From Acidobacteriota bacterium (GTDB lineage Bacteria; Acidobacteriota; Terriglobia; Acidiferrales; UBA7541), in contig QHYI01000109.1 in assembly GCA_003223245.1 (NCBI GenBank), positions 1 to 64,000 on the forward strand: a stretch of DNA of 64,000 nt, read 5' to 3'. The translations under genes and the position numbers were made by a program. The notes below the pieces were generated by a model. It made no database searches. It worked only from the letters and a program-made list of their open reading frames with translations, and was not told the DNA's origin. Below are positions 19,514-28,363 of this stretch, one piece after another. How positions within the stretch are numbered: the first letter of the stretch is position 1; each line of letters begins with the position of its first letter.

Positions 19514-20005
19514 TCAGGCGGCGATCTGCTTGGATGCCGGCGCGGCTTTGACTTCAATGCGTCGGGGTAACGCAGCAGCCGCCACCGGCGCCGTAAGTTC
19601 CAGGACGCCGTTGTGATACTCGGCGCTTAGTTTGTCGCCGTCCACGCCTTCGGGCAAAGTGAGCGTTCGTTCGAACGCTCCGTAGGAAATTTCTTCGTAA
19701 TGGGGATCGACATCCTTATCCTTGTGCTTCTCCTTGCGTTCTCCGCTGATCGTGAGCGTGTTTCCCTGGGCATGAACCTGCACTTCCTTGGGGTCCACAC
19801 CGGCAAGCGCTACACGCAGGTGGTACTTCTTGGCGTCTTTGTCGACGTAGGATTCGACCGACGGAGTAAAACCAATAGCGGTTCCCGATGCTGGCACTTC
19901 GCGGAAGGGCCAGCCGCTCAGCATGCGGTTGAAAATTTGGTCAAAGTCCCTGCGGACATCGAACAGATCCTGAAAAAAGCTATTACGCGGAACAAGGTTG
20001 CTCAT
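19514..20005 (-). CDS. Hsp20/alpha-crystallin small heat shock protein
   Basis: 163 residues. ATG 20005 was chosen because GGAGG lies six bases upstream; the longer frame adds 16 unlikely residues. It starts MSNLVPRNSFFQDLFDVRRD, and the alpha-crystallin domain follows with YHLRVALAGVDPKEVQVH, LTISGERKEKHKD and the GVLELTAPVA ending with the I-x-I/V type C-terminal extension (RRIEVKAA). It holds unfolded proteins in a refoldable state without ATP. No clear heat-shock operator was seen upstream, although the 5' gap holds a TTAGCAC half-site. Confidence 0.93.
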   Translation of the reverse strand: MSNLVPRNSFFQDLFDVRRDFDQIFNRMLSGWPFREVPASGTAIGFTPSVESYVDKDAKKYHLRVALAGVDPKEVQVHAQGNTLTISGERKEKHKDKDVDPHYEEISYGAFERTLTLPEGVDGDKLSAEYHNGVLELTAPVAAAALPRRIEVKAAPASKQIAA

Positions 20006-20221
20006 GACATACCTCCTAATCCAGAACATCTGGACCCTCGGATGAGAGGGCATGTGATGGCGCAGGTCAGCGTCGTCCGGCGCTAACTCCGCAACCTATT
20101 TTTTTCATTAGCACGTTCTTTTAGACGCGTCAACTCAGAGAAAGGAAGCCTCGCATTCAGGCATTCACTGGAATCCGCTTCGGGGAGCTGCGCAGGTTTC
20201 GCTTTTTGTAGCGCACGGCGC

Positions 20222-20240
20222 AAGCCCTGCGGGGCTTTTT
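20222..20240 (+). terminator. Possible terminator hairpin
   Basis: AAGCCC and GGGCTT flank TGCG and are followed by TTTT on the plus strand. No plus-strand gene ends here; it lies between two minus-strand genes, so its role is doubtful. Confidence 0.3.
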
Positions 20241-20293
20241 ATTGCGGAAAGGAGCTTGGACACCGCGGAAGACATCCGGCAAAAAAACTTTAC

Positions 20294-21016
20294 TCACTCC
20301 GGCGGCACGCCCTCCACAACTTGTTTCACAATCTCCCGCGCTCGCGCTTCGTCTCGTGAACGGACGAGCAGCGACTCCCTCCCGCTGGAATTCGAGCGGT
20401 GGACGTCAATTTTATTTTCGCGGAGTGACGCGACCAAGATATCGCCAAGGGAATCCTCATGGCCGGACCAAACTTCGATTCCATCGCCTTGCCACTCTAA
20501 CTCCCCGTCAACGCTGACCTCTTCGCCTACATCGGGCGGGCCTGGAATATTTTCTTCTTTGCTTGGCGTGAGACTTTCCGGAAGCTTTCGAATGGCCCTC
20601 GAGCCTTCGGGAATCAGAGCCGGCGGGTTCAGCGCTTGCACGGCGTCCGGACCGGAACTGTCCATCTCGTAAGCATCCTTCACGGCGTTCTCTGCTTTTT
20701 CGAACAGCGAGAAGGGCACTCCAATCTGGAAAGCCGGAAAGTTTTTGAGATTGAAGAGATGATCCTCGCGGCGAACGGTTTTGTGGGGAATTCCTGCTTC
20801 ATCAAGGACGGTGCACAATTCCACGTGCAAACGCGCATCGTCGCCTTGCCAGAACGCGCAGAATGGATCTTCCTCGTCTTCGCCGGGCGATGCGCCTTGA
20901 TGCGATTCGAATGCGTCGGTTCTTGCCAACGGGAGTTCGTGCACCAGATCGACATCGCAGTCGGTGCAGTGCGTGAAGCCGGGACGATATTCGACGCCGC
21001 ATTGCGGGCAGAACAT
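20294..21016 (-). CDS. Zinc-ribbon protein with DUF2007-like domain
   Basis: 240 residues from ATG 21016, which starts the zinc ribbon MFCPQCGVEYRPGFTHCTDC; the longer open frame upstream does not look coding. The four Cys ligands are CPQC and CTDC. The C-terminal region (~170-240: GDILVASLRENKIDVHRSNS) resembles the DUF2007 'putative signal transducing protein' fold, and a similar block occurs earlier (LHVELCTVLDEAGIPHKTV), so it may hold two copies. The linker between them is acidic and Pro-rich. Function unknown; cytoplasmic. Confidence 0.7.
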   Translation of the reverse strand: MFCPQCGVEYRPGFTHCTDCDVDLVHELPLARTDAFESHQGASPGEDEEDPFCAFWQGDDARLHVELCTVLDEAGIPHKTVRREDHLFNLKNFPAFQIGVPFSLFEKAENAVKDAYEMDSSGPDAVQALNPPALIPEGSRAIRKLPESLTPSKEENIPGPPDVGEEVSVDGELEWQGDGIEVWSGHEDSLGDILVASLRENKIDVHRSNSSGRESLLVRSRDEARAREIVKQVVEGVPPE

Positions 21017-21508
21017 AACAAGGGAAAGTCTACACCGAGGGTAACCTTGTTTAAACTTCCATTCCCTATGCAAGCGAAGGCATGCCATCTTTGGGAGCGG
21101 ATAGAGCGCGGTCAGAATCATGAGCCTTTCCGGTTCATGGATGATGCCGTCGACCTTCAAGAGTTCCCGCGGGCGTCTGGTCGGGGCAGTGGACATTTCT
21201 TCCAAGTAAGAGCAACTCGATTCCATAGGTACTTTGTCTTGAAAAACTACCTGGCCGCAGAATCTACATAGCGAGATCTTTTTGTCCGGCTCCCCCAGGA
21301 AACTGGTCTTTCCCTTGCGAGTCTCCGAATCATGGTAACTTGCTAAAACCACATTACTTAGGCTGGAGGGGTCTTCTTGCGTCTTTTTGCGTCACCAGGC
21401 CGTATAGCAGTTAGAATGAACCCCACAACTGCATGTCTGACTTCTCGGCCAACCAGCCTGCCCTTCGTTTCGAGCGCTTTCGGGCAAGCGCTCTCCTTCC
21501 GGACGCTG

Positions 21509-22072
21509 ATGCGCGATGAATCGAAAAGCATCGCGCGCGGCTTGCAGCAGCGCGATCCCGACTTGCTCGACCGCCTTATCGAGCAGTATCAATACCGGCT
21601 GTTTCGGTATCTCATGTACATTACCGCCGACAAGGCGCGCGCCGAGGATTTTTTCCAGGAGACCTGGATTCGCGTCCTGGAGCGCGGCCATCAATACGAC
21701 GGCAAATCGAAATTTGAAGCTTGGCTGTTCGCCATCGCGCGGCATCTGGTGATCGACTGGCAGCGCACGAAGAAGGCGCAGAGCCTGGATGCGCTCATTG
21801 ATCCCGAGCAGCAGAAGCCGCTGCAGATCAAAGACGAAATCGAACCTTCGCCGTTCGATCAAGTGCTGACGCAGGAGAGAGAAGAAGACGTGCAGTCTTC
21901 GCTACAGAAAATTCCTGCCATTTACCGCGAAGTGCTGGTCCTGCGCTTTCAGGAAGAGTTGCAGATCGAAGAGATGGCGGGAGTTTTGAGCATTCCCGTT
22001 TCGACGGTGAAGTCGCGGCTGTATCGCGGGCTCGATGCACTCCGTGGCGCCCTTCAAGGAGGCGCGGCATGA
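21509..22072 (+). CDS. RNA polymerase sigma factor, ECF type
   Basis: 187 residues from ATG 21509 (longer starts at 21377 or 21416 add a poorly conserved N-terminus). Region 2 is visible in YQYRLFRYLMYITADKARAE and FFQETWIRVLERG, and region 4 in AIYREVLVLRFQEELQIEEM and IPVSTVKSRLYRGLDALR, a helix-turn-helix. It directs RNA polymerase to a stress or signal regulon. The next gene, overlapping by four bases (ATGA), encodes its likely anti-sigma partner. Start uncertain because no clear ribosome site precedes any candidate. Confidence 0.88.
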   Translation: MRDESKSIARGLQQRDPDLLDRLIEQYQYRLFRYLMYITADKARAEDFFQETWIRVLERGHQYDGKSKFEAWLFAIARHLVIDWQRTKKAQSLDALIDPEQQKPLQIKDEIEPSPFDQVLTQEREEDVQSSLQKIPAIYREVLVLRFQEELQIEEMAGVLSIPVSTVKSRLYRGLDALRGALQGGAA

Positions 22073-22557
22073 GCGAGAACTTGCACACGCGCGCCTTGCA
22101 ACTCGTGGCGAAGGCTAGAGTCGAGGGCCTCGCGGACTCCGAGCGCGATTGGCTCAATACGCATTTGCAAGATTGCGAGTTTTGCAACGAACACGCGCTC
22201 CAGACCGCTCGCGCGCTGCGCGCGTTGCGCACAGCAGCGATTTCCGTGCCCACGGACCTGGCGAGCCGCACACAATTCCGCGTGCGCTTGCGCGCTATGG
22301 AATTGCGCGAGAGCGAACCCAAGCGCCGCATGTTGTGGCTCGCTTGCGCCGCTTCGTGGATTTTTGGCATTGCCAGCGCGCCCTACGTCTGGCGCGTCTT
22401 CGAATGGTTTGGGCACGTGACCGGCGCGCCGAAATTGGTTCTGGAAATCGGTTTTGCCCTTTGGTGGACGATTCCCGCGCTGTTCGCAGTGATTGTGTTG
22501 CTCTTGGAGGGTGTGCAGAACTCCGAAGAACGTGACTGGATGAGACCAGAGCGTTGA
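22069..22557 (+). CDS. Anti-sigma factor, zinc-finger type
   Basis: 162 residues. A ZAS-like motif H-x3-C-x2-C occurs in THLQDCEFCNE, typical of anti-sigma factors that bind the cognate sigma factor through the zinc finger. Two membrane segments follow (LWLACAASWIFGIASAPYVW and ALWWTIPALFAVIVLLLEGV). It overlaps the sigma gene as ATGA, so the two are made together. The signal sensed is unknown. Confidence 0.82.
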   Translation: MSENLHTRALQLVAKARVEGLADSERDWLNTHLQDCEFCNEHALQTARALRALRTAAISVPTDLASRTQFRVRLRAMELRESEPKRRMLWLACAASWIFGIASAPYVWRVFEWFGHVTGAPKLVLEIGFALWWTIPALFAVIVLLLEGVQNSEERDWMRPER

Positions 22558-22615
22558 AAAAGGTGAAGGGAACGGGGCCGGTATCCCGAGGCTTCGCGTG
22601 GCGAGAGAGAGGAAA

Positions 22616-23239
22616 ATGGCCGATTACTCACAAAAAGTGGCGGGTTCCTTCAATGAAAGGATGCGGCTCAACCGCGTTCGCAGGAGAAAAGAGAAGCTGC
22701 GCTTCTGGGAAGAGTTTCGCATCATTCCGCGCTGGCTGGTCGGCTTGGTGGTGGTGCTTTTTTTTATCGCGCAAGGTGTCGCGCTTCTGGTGAACCTGAC
22801 CGCCCCGGAGCGCGGGGACCAGATTTTTCCCCCGGAACTCGGCGAGCACGGCCACGTGATACTGGCTTCTCTGGCCTTGGCCGGCATCATCACGCTGGTC
22901 AGTATCCTGTTTGCGGGCTTTATCTTTCTGACGGCGTACGTAAATCGCGATGCCAGCCGTCGCGGAATGAACGCCGCGTTGTGGACCATCCTGATTCTGA
23001 TTTTTTTCCCAACGTGGGGGCTGATCGGATTTGTGATTTACTTTTTGATCCGTGAGCCGTTGCCCTATCCGTGTCCGCAATGCGGCGCGTCGGTCAGCGC
23101 GCGATTCAACTTCTGCCCCAACTGCAAATGCAACCTCCAGCCGTCCTGCCAGCAGTGTAAACGCGAAGTGGCGGAACTCGACAAGTTCTGCCCCTACTGC
23201 GGAAATGACTTGGCATCACCCCAGCCCCCCAACCCGTAG
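22616..23239 (+). CDS. Membrane protein with C-terminal double zinc ribbon
   Basis: 207 residues; ATG 22616 follows a GAGAGAG purine tract. Three membrane segments are seen (IIPRWLVGLVVVLFFIAQGV; LASLALAGIITLVSILFAG; LWTILILIFFPTWGLIGFVI). The C-terminus has CPQCGASVSARFNFCPNC and CQQCKREVAELDKFCPYC, two rubredoxin-like zinc ribbons facing the cytoplasm. Such fusions are often found beside regulators and secretion genes in Acidobacteriota. It lies 58 bases after the anti-sigma gene and may share its transcript. Function unknown. Confidence 0.7.
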   Translation: MADYSQKVAGSFNERMRLNRVRRRKEKLRFWEEFRIIPRWLVGLVVVLFFIAQGVALLVNLTAPERGDQIFPPELGEHGHVILASLALAGIITLVSILFAGFIFLTAYVNRDASRRGMNAALWTILILIFFPTWGLIGFVIYFLIREPLPYPCPQCGASVSARFNFCPNCKCNLQPSCQQCKREVAELDKFCPYCGNDLASPQPPNP

Positions 23240-23246
23240 CGCCGGG

Positions 23247-23268
23247 CGAAACCCGCTGGGGGTTTTCG
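23247..23268. terminator. Possible bidirectional terminator
   Basis: CGAAACCC and GGGTTTTCG face each other between two convergent genes (stops at 23239 and 23338). The stem has A/T ends on both strands, so it could act in both directions. Stem is short. Confidence 0.4.
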
Positions 23269-23337
23269 ACAACCTGGCAGCTGCGAAATTCGCGGACGAG
23301 GAATGAAGTACAAAGAAAGCGGCTGTGCTTCCAACAA

Positions 23338-24126
23338 TCAGCGGCGCGAAGGTTCGAAGATTGCAAAAGCGGCGCCCTGCGGATCGGCCATCACGGCCAT
23401 CCGTCCGACGTCTTCCACCTTCATCGGAGGCATGTAGAGGTTCGCGCCAAGGTTTTTCGCTTTCGAAGCAATGGCGTCGCAATCGGAAACCTGCAGGTAG
23501 ATCTGCCAATACGGAGGTGTTTCCGGATTGCGAAACGCCGGCGGAAGAATTCCCCCGATGTATTCATCGTGATGGAAGAGGTGGTAATAGTTGTGGCCGG
23601 GTGTTTCCTCTTCCCGGCCGACGCGCCATCCGAAAAGCTGCTCGTAGAAACGGCTCGCCGCCTGCTGATCAGAAGTGCTAAGGTCAGCCGCGCAAAACGT
23701 GCCGGGAACGCCCTTGATACCCCAGCCGCTGGGGCGCTTTGCTTGCCACATGGAGAAAACCGCTCCGGTCGGGTCCTGCAAAACGGCCATTCGCCCGATA
23801 TCGAATACATCAAACGGCGCAGCAAGCACCTTCGCGCCTAACGCCGTCGCGCGCCCGGCAGCACCGTCGGCATTCTCGACAGCAACGTAGATATTCCAGT
23901 GCGCCGGAATGCCTTGCTCCCGCTGCTCCGCGCGCAGCGTATAGGTGGCTCCCACATCGCGACCGGCGATTTTGAAAGTGGTATAGAAATCGTTCGGCCC
24001 CATGGGAAGGTCGCTCGCGGCCCAGCCGAAAAGTTCAGCATAGAAGCTCTTCGCAGCGGTTTGGTCCGTGGTGGCCAGCTCAATCCAGCAAAAATCGCCC
24101 GGCAGGTGCTTTTCGACGATGGCCAT
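23338..24126 (-). CDS. VOC-family protein with two glyoxalase-like domains
   Basis: 262 residues made of two tandem vicinal-oxygen-chelate domains. Domain 1 starts GDFCWIELATTDQTAAKSFY and domain 2 starts GTFCAADLSTSDQQAASRFY; each has the FYEQLFGW/FYAELFGW block and ends in DPTGAVFSMWQ or DPQGAAFAIFEP. Proteins of this type were first noted as bacterial hydrolases or antibiotic-binding proteins, but most have unknown substrates. It is cytoplasmic and stands alone, facing the zinc-ribbon gene across a possible bidirectional terminator. Confidence 0.85.
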   Translation of the reverse strand: MAIVEKHLPGDFCWIELATTDQTAAKSFYAELFGWAASDLPMGPNDFYTTFKIAGRDVGATYTLRAEQREQGIPAHWNIYVAVENADGAAGRATALGAKVLAAPFDVFDIGRMAVLQDPTGAVFSMWQAKRPSGWGIKGVPGTFCAADLSTSDQQAASRFYEQLFGWRVGREEETPGHNYYHLFHHDEYIGGILPPAFRNPETPPYWQIYLQVSDCDAIASKAKNLGANLYMPPMKVEDVGRMAVMADPQGAAFAIFEPSRR

Positions 24127-24352
24127 CCCGCAATCTTACGCTTTCTCCGGTCACACGCAATGGTTGCCCTTCCCAGCTTCACAGCCAATTTGTAGAAGAT
24201 GGCCTCAGGGGCGTTCACGGAGGCGGCGGTCGATGCGGCGGCGTATGTCGCGAAAATAAGCCTCGTCGCCCGGGTCGCAGGAGATGACCGGCTTTGGAGG
24301 CTAGCCGTTCGTTAAGCGAACCTGGTTCACACCCTGCGAGAAAAAGGAATTC

Positions 24353-25117
24353 CTACTGGTAGATCAGCTGCGCAAGTTCGTGCAGGTCGGCCACCGAAAC
24401 GTCCGAGACGGCGCAGTACTCCATTCCTTGATGGCGCCAATGCAGCCACTGATAGCCTTGCCGCAAACCAGGCGGATGAATCGGTGTGTCCGGCTCTTTT
24501 GTGGGCAACACAAAAACATTGATGAAGTGCTTGCGCCGTGCATAGACGAGCACCGCGACGTTCCGGCCGCCCAAAACGTCCAAGCGTCCACCAATCAAAG
24601 AAAAGCCGTCATCGGCAAAGTCCTTCACCGGCGGTGCAAAGTCGAGCTTCCCGTCGAACCACGGCTTTACCGTGTGCTGATCGGTCGAAGCAACGTCGGT
24701 AAGGTGGCCAGGCTGCAGGGAACGAATATGTGCGTCGATGAGTTCTGCTGCGGTGAACGGCGGCGGGGCGACACTCCTGGTCACAGAACCCGGCCGGGGC
24801 CAAACATACCAGGAAATCGTGGCCACAACGAGAATGGAAGCCGCCACAGCCGCCCATCGCCAAGCGGCGATTCGCGGCCTAGCGGGGGAAGAAGTTGCCG
24901 CATCCAATTCCGCTCGGATCTTCTTGCGCAGTGAAATCGGAGCGCTTTCACAAAGACTGCTGCGCAGAAGAGCGGAGCGCAGCGATTCTTCCACCTCCAG
25001 GGCTTTAGAGCAATCGCGGCAACCCTCGAGGTGGCGCTCAAATTCCGCGGAACCGGAGGCGTCCAGCTCGCCATCGAGGTAGCCGTGCAGGGCCGTGTGC
25101 GTGAAATCACAACTCAC
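24353..25117 (-). CDS. Anti-sigma factor, zinc-finger type, membrane-anchored
   Basis: 254 residues. The N-terminal zinc-finger reads LHGYLDGELD and FERHLEGCRDCSKAL (H-x3-C-x2-C). One membrane segment follows (WAAVAASILVVATISWYVW, ~86-106). The outer domain contains SLIGGRLDVLGGRNVAVLVY and GYQWLHWRHQGMEYCAVSD, typical of anti-sigma factors of the RsiW-like group. It overlaps the sigma gene by 11 bases. The operon runs opposite to the phosphoesterase-cupredoxin genes, which are its likely targets. Confidence 0.85.
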   Translation of the reverse strand: MSCDFTHTALHGYLDGELDASGSAEFERHLEGCRDCSKALEVEESLRSALLRSSLCESAPISLRKKIRAELDAATSSPARPRIAAWRWAAVAASILVVATISWYVWPRPGSVTRSVAPPPFTAAELIDAHIRSLQPGHLTDVASTDQHTVKPWFDGKLDFAPPVKDFADDGFSLIGGRLDVLGGRNVAVLVYARRKHFINVFVLPTKEPDTPIHPPGLRQGYQWLHWRHQGMEYCAVSDVSVADLHELAQLIYQ

Positions 25118-25679
25118 GATTGGCCTCCTGCATGGGAGGTTGTGTCAGGGCGCGCTCAAGCCGCTTGCGGGCGCGCGCCAGCGCGGACATTACCGTCCCA
25201 ATCGGAATCGCTGTAATCGTCGCAATCTCCTTATATGAACAGCCTTCCAGTTCCCTCAGCACTAGCACTTCGCGGAAGCGCGGCGGCAGCGTTTCCAGCG
25301 CGCGGCTGAGGCGTTCCCGGTTGTCTCCCGCAATCGCCAGGCTCTCCGGGGACACGCTGGGCTGCGCGTGCAATTCTTCGTCGAATTCGGCCATCAGTTC
25401 CACCGGTCTATTCTTTTCCAGCCAGGTATAACAGGTATTCCGCACAATTTGCAAAAGCCAGGCGCGCGCGTCTCCTCCATGGAACCCGCGGAAAAAGCGG
25501 TAGGCGCGGAGCATGGCTTCTTGCGTAACATCTTCTGAATCCTCGCGGCTCTTGAGCAGCCAGCGCGCAAGGTTAAAGGCGGCGTCGAGGTGGGGCAAAA
25601 CAAGCTGCTCGAAGCGCGCCCGCTCATGCGCGTCCAACACGTCCGAGCTACTTCCCTGCTCAATCCCACTCATGGACAC
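25107..25679 (-). CDS. RNA polymerase sigma factor, ECF type
   Basis: 190 residues with region 2 (FNLARWLLKSREDSEDVTQE, AMLRAYRFFRGF) and region 4 (LETLPPRFREVLVLRELEGC, IPIGTVMSALARARKRLE). ATG 25679 is the start; it lies ~250 bases from the divergent Tat phosphoesterase gene, and the shared region probably holds the promoter that it recognises. The anti-sigma gene overlaps its end, so the pair is co-produced. Confidence 0.93.
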   Translation of the reverse strand: MSMSGIEQGSSSDVLDAHERARFEQLVLPHLDAAFNLARWLLKSREDSEDVTQEAMLRAYRFFRGFHGGDARAWLLQIVRNTCYTWLEKNRPVELMAEFDEELHAQPSVSPESLAIAGDNRERLSRALETLPPRFREVLVLRELEGCSYKEIATITAIPIGTVMSALARARKRLERALTQPPMQEANREL

Positions 25680-25936
25680 AAACCGTCCCTTGAAGGATTT
25701 TATTCCCTATTATCCCTTTAGAGTGACGAATGTGGACACAGCTTGGTAAGCACGGATGGAAAATCAGCCCTGGGAATAACTGGCCTTGCTTAACGGTCTG
25801 CATAAACGAAACACGTCCCATACGCGGCGCGGGCTCCCTGGACTCTCTCACCCGCGCCGCCCTCCAAGCAGGTTGGCAGGAAACGGCGACGAAAAATAAC
25901 GGCGGAATTGGTGTGTCCAAAAACGAGGAGGAACGC

Positions 25937-26947
25937 ATGTCCCCCATCACCGAGGCTCGAAAGACGGTGCTCAGAAACTCACAAAATGAGCTGTTGCACG
26001 ACCACAATCATGACGGCATCGACCGGCGCGGCTTCCTGAAGTGCATGGCCTGGGCCGGCACCGGCACTTTTTGCGTGATCCGCGGCGGCATGCTGCGCTC
26101 CTACAGCATGAGCCGCCTGGCGGAGTTGGACCCTAGGGAGATGGCCAAGGAAATAGCTGGCGAACTGAGCTTCGCCCAGATCAGCGACAGCCACATGGGC
26201 TTTAATAAAGCGGCCAATCCGGACGTCGCGGGGACTTTGCAGGCCGCTGTGGACAAGATCAATGGCCTCGCCGTCCGACCGGAATTTCTTCTGCACACCG
26301 GCGACATCAGCCACCTTTCGAAACCGGAAGAATTCGACGCCGTCGAGCAAATCCTGAAGAACGCCAAGCCGAAGGATACTTTTTATGTGCCCGGCGAGCA
26401 CGACGTGCTGGACGACGATGGCAAGCAGTTCCTGGACCGCTTTGGAAAAGGCAGCCAGGGCGCGGGCTGGTACAGCTTCGACAAAAAGGGCGTGCACTTC
26501 GTTGGGCTTGTAAACGTCATGAATTTGAAGGCCGGTGGCCTGGGAACCTTGGGCCACGACCAACTCGAGTGGCTGGAAGACGACGTAAAGCATTTGAAGC
26601 ACAGCACTCCCATCGTGGTCTTCGCACACATTCCGCTGTGGTCGGTGTATCCGGAATGGGGCTGGGGCACCGAAGACAGCGCGCAGGCGCTCGCATACCT
26701 GAAGAAATTTGGCTCAGTCACGGTGTTGAACGGGCACATCCATCAGACCATGCAAAAAGTCGAAGGAAACGTGACGTTTCATGCCGCCGCATCAACGGCG
26801 TTTCCGCAGCCGGCGCCGGGCAAGGCGGATTCCCCCGGGCCGGTGAAAGTGCCCGCGGAGCAACTGAAAAGCGTTCTAGGAATTACCGACGTGAATTTCG
26901 TGCGCGGGAAGCAGGCGCTTGGGGTGGTCGATTCCACACTGGAGTAG
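25937..26947 (+). CDS. Tat-exported metallophosphoesterase
   Basis: 336 residues from ATG 25937, preceded by GGAGG at five bases. The Tat signal is in DRRGFLKCMAWAGTGTFCV. The calcineurin-like catalytic motifs follow in order: AQISDSHMG (D-x-H), LHTGDISHL (GD), YVPGEHDVL (GEHD instead of GNHD), VVFAHIPLW, and LNGHIHQTM (GHxH). It probably hydrolyses a phosphate or phosphodiester in the periplasm after cofactor loading in the cytoplasm. It heads an operon with the cupredoxin and DUF420 genes and is divergent from a sigma/anti-sigma pair that may control it. Confidence 0.9.
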   Translation: MSPITEARKTVLRNSQNELLHDHNHDGIDRRGFLKCMAWAGTGTFCVIRGGMLRSYSMSRLAELDPREMAKEIAGELSFAQISDSHMGFNKAANPDVAGTLQAAVDKINGLAVRPEFLLHTGDISHLSKPEEFDAVEQILKNAKPKDTFYVPGEHDVLDDDGKQFLDRFGKGSQGAGWYSFDKKGVHFVGLVNVMNLKAGGLGTLGHDQLEWLEDDVKHLKHSTPIVVFAHIPLWSVYPEWGWGTEDSAQALAYLKKFGSVTVLNGHIHQTMQKVEGNVTFHAAASTAFPQPAPGKADSPGPVKVPAEQLKSVLGITDVNFVRGKQALGVVDSTLE

Positions 26948-27015
26948 GGGCAGCCACAAATTTTGAATCTCTAAACTCGTTCGAAACCAACTAAGCAAAA
27001 GGAGCAGAAAAAATC

Positions 27016-27378
27016 ATGAGGAGAAGTGTATCTGTCGCCGTTTTCATTACCGTTGAAATTCTGGTAATCGCGGCGCTAAGCACTGGCCGGCAAAACGCGG
27101 CTTTGGCGGCGCAGCAAAAAACCGAAGCCGCCGAAGTGAAGATCGACAATTTCAGCTTCGGTCCGGCCACGTTGACCGTTTCGGTGGGAACCACGGTGAC
27201 TTGGACAAATCGCGACGATATCCCGCACACCGTGACCAGCGCGGACGACCCCAAGGCGTTCAAGTCCAAAGTGCTCGACACCGACGAGAAATTTTCTTTT
27301 ACCTTCACCCAGCCGGGAACGTATCCCTATTTCTGCTCTATTCACCCGAAGATGACCGCCAAGGTCGTCGTCCAATAG
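27016..27378 (+). CDS. Cupredoxin (plastocyanin/amicyanin-like)
   Basis: 120 residues with a signal peptide (~1-33). The mature part has FGPATLTVSVGTTVTWTNRD and the type 1 copper ligands His (IPHTVTS), then Cys, His and Met in YPYFCSIHPKMTAKV. Proteins of this class shuttle electrons in the periplasm or store copper. It follows the phosphoesterase after 68 bases and precedes a DUF420 membrane protein, which suggests a link to a copper/haem oxidase or copper handling pathway. ATG 27016 has an A-rich weak ribosome site (AGGAGCAG) upstream. Confidence 0.92.
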   Translation: MRRSVSVAVFITVEILVIAALSTGRQNAALAAQQKTEAAEVKIDNFSFGPATLTVSVGTTVTWTNRDDIPHTVTSADDPKAFKSKVLDTDEKFSFTFTQPGTYPYFCSIHPKMTAKVVVQ

Positions 27379-27403
27379 CGACTTGCAAGGCGGAGGCAGA
27401 ACC

Positions 27404-27865
27404 TTGAGCGAAGGGTTTCTTGGAACTTCGGCGCCGCTGGCACCCGACGTGGTTCTGCTGTTGGAAGTCGCCATGGGGGTGGCGCTGCTTGTAGGCACTT
27501 GGTTAGCGCGCACCAAGCGTTTTCGACCACACGCGTGGTGCCAATCAACTATCGTGCTTCTCAACTTGGTGGTGGTCGCCGTGGCAATGACCCCATCGTT
27601 TCGCGCACAGGTGCTTGCCAGCATTCCGGTTAAGCTCAGTAAGTCCTACTACGCGTTGGCCACCGTGCACGCCGCATTCGGAAGCATCGCGGAACTCGCC
27701 GCTTTATACATTTTGCTCGCGGCAGGAACCCGCCTTTTGCCGGAGCAGCTTCGGATCACGCGTTACAAAGCTTGGATGCGCAGCGTTGTCGTTCTTTGGT
27801 GGCTAGTTCTTTTTTTAGGAGTCGCCACTTATGTGCGCTGGTATGTCCCCAATTTCCGTCGCTAG
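27404..27865 (+). CDS. DUF420-like membrane protein
   Basis: 153 residues. TTG 27404 is preferred because GGAGG lies seven bases upstream, better than TTG 27383. Four membrane segments: VVLLLEVAMGVALLVGTWLA, QSTIVLLNLVVVAVAMT, AFGSIAELAALYILLAAG, and VVVLWWLVLFLGVATYV, with conserved His residues (RPHAWCQ; ATVHAAFGS). DUF420 proteins are found with cytochrome c oxidase assembly genes. It is the last gene of the phosphoesterase-cupredoxin operon. Role inferred only from family and neighbours. Confidence 0.7.
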   Translation: MSEGFLGTSAPLAPDVVLLLEVAMGVALLVGTWLARTKRFRPHAWCQSTIVLLNLVVVAVAMTPSFRAQVLASIPVKLSKSYYALATVHAAFGSIAELAALYILLAAGTRLLPEQLRITRYKAWMRSVVVLWWLVLFLGVATYVRWYVPNFRR

Positions 27866-28363
27866 ATGGGCACGCGTAAAGCCGCAGGCGAGGCAGTACT
27901 ATCGGCCCATTCCCTTCGTGGAGGCTCGGCTGCCGCTCCATCTATCTCACTGATTCTAAATCTATTATCTCGCTCCCAACCGCTGCTACGGCAAGCCTAA
28001 ATTAGGCGTCTCGTACTACGACCCGCGTACCCTGTCCAATGGCTCCGCCGAACCATTGAGCCTTGCAGGGCGCGCGCGTAGCGTGCTAAGAACGGGTTGG
28101 GGGCCGCGCGGGGACAGCGGCCCCGAAAGGGACCGTGTGCGAGCTACCCAACCCGCCGATTCCTTTCTTCCTTTTCAATCCCAGCCCTCGGAAACAAAAC
28201 CTGCAAAATCGCTCGCCCCAGACGCCCAAGCCCCTAGCGCGGAAGCAGGTTGCCGGAATCGGTTCGCCACCTGCTCCTAGCGAAACGTGGCAAAGGCGAT
28301 GGGCGATGGAAATGCTGCGAAATCCGTGTGTTGCCGATTGGGCTGACGGTTCACAATGACAGG
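27866..28363. other. Intergenic region with a GC-rich hairpin
   Basis: About 500 bases without a supported gene. A strong inverted repeat GGGGCCGC/GCGGCCCC (28100-28124) lies in the middle; it has no T-run. Frames on either strand in this stretch are Pro/Ser/Arg-rich and look non-coding. Confidence 0.45.
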
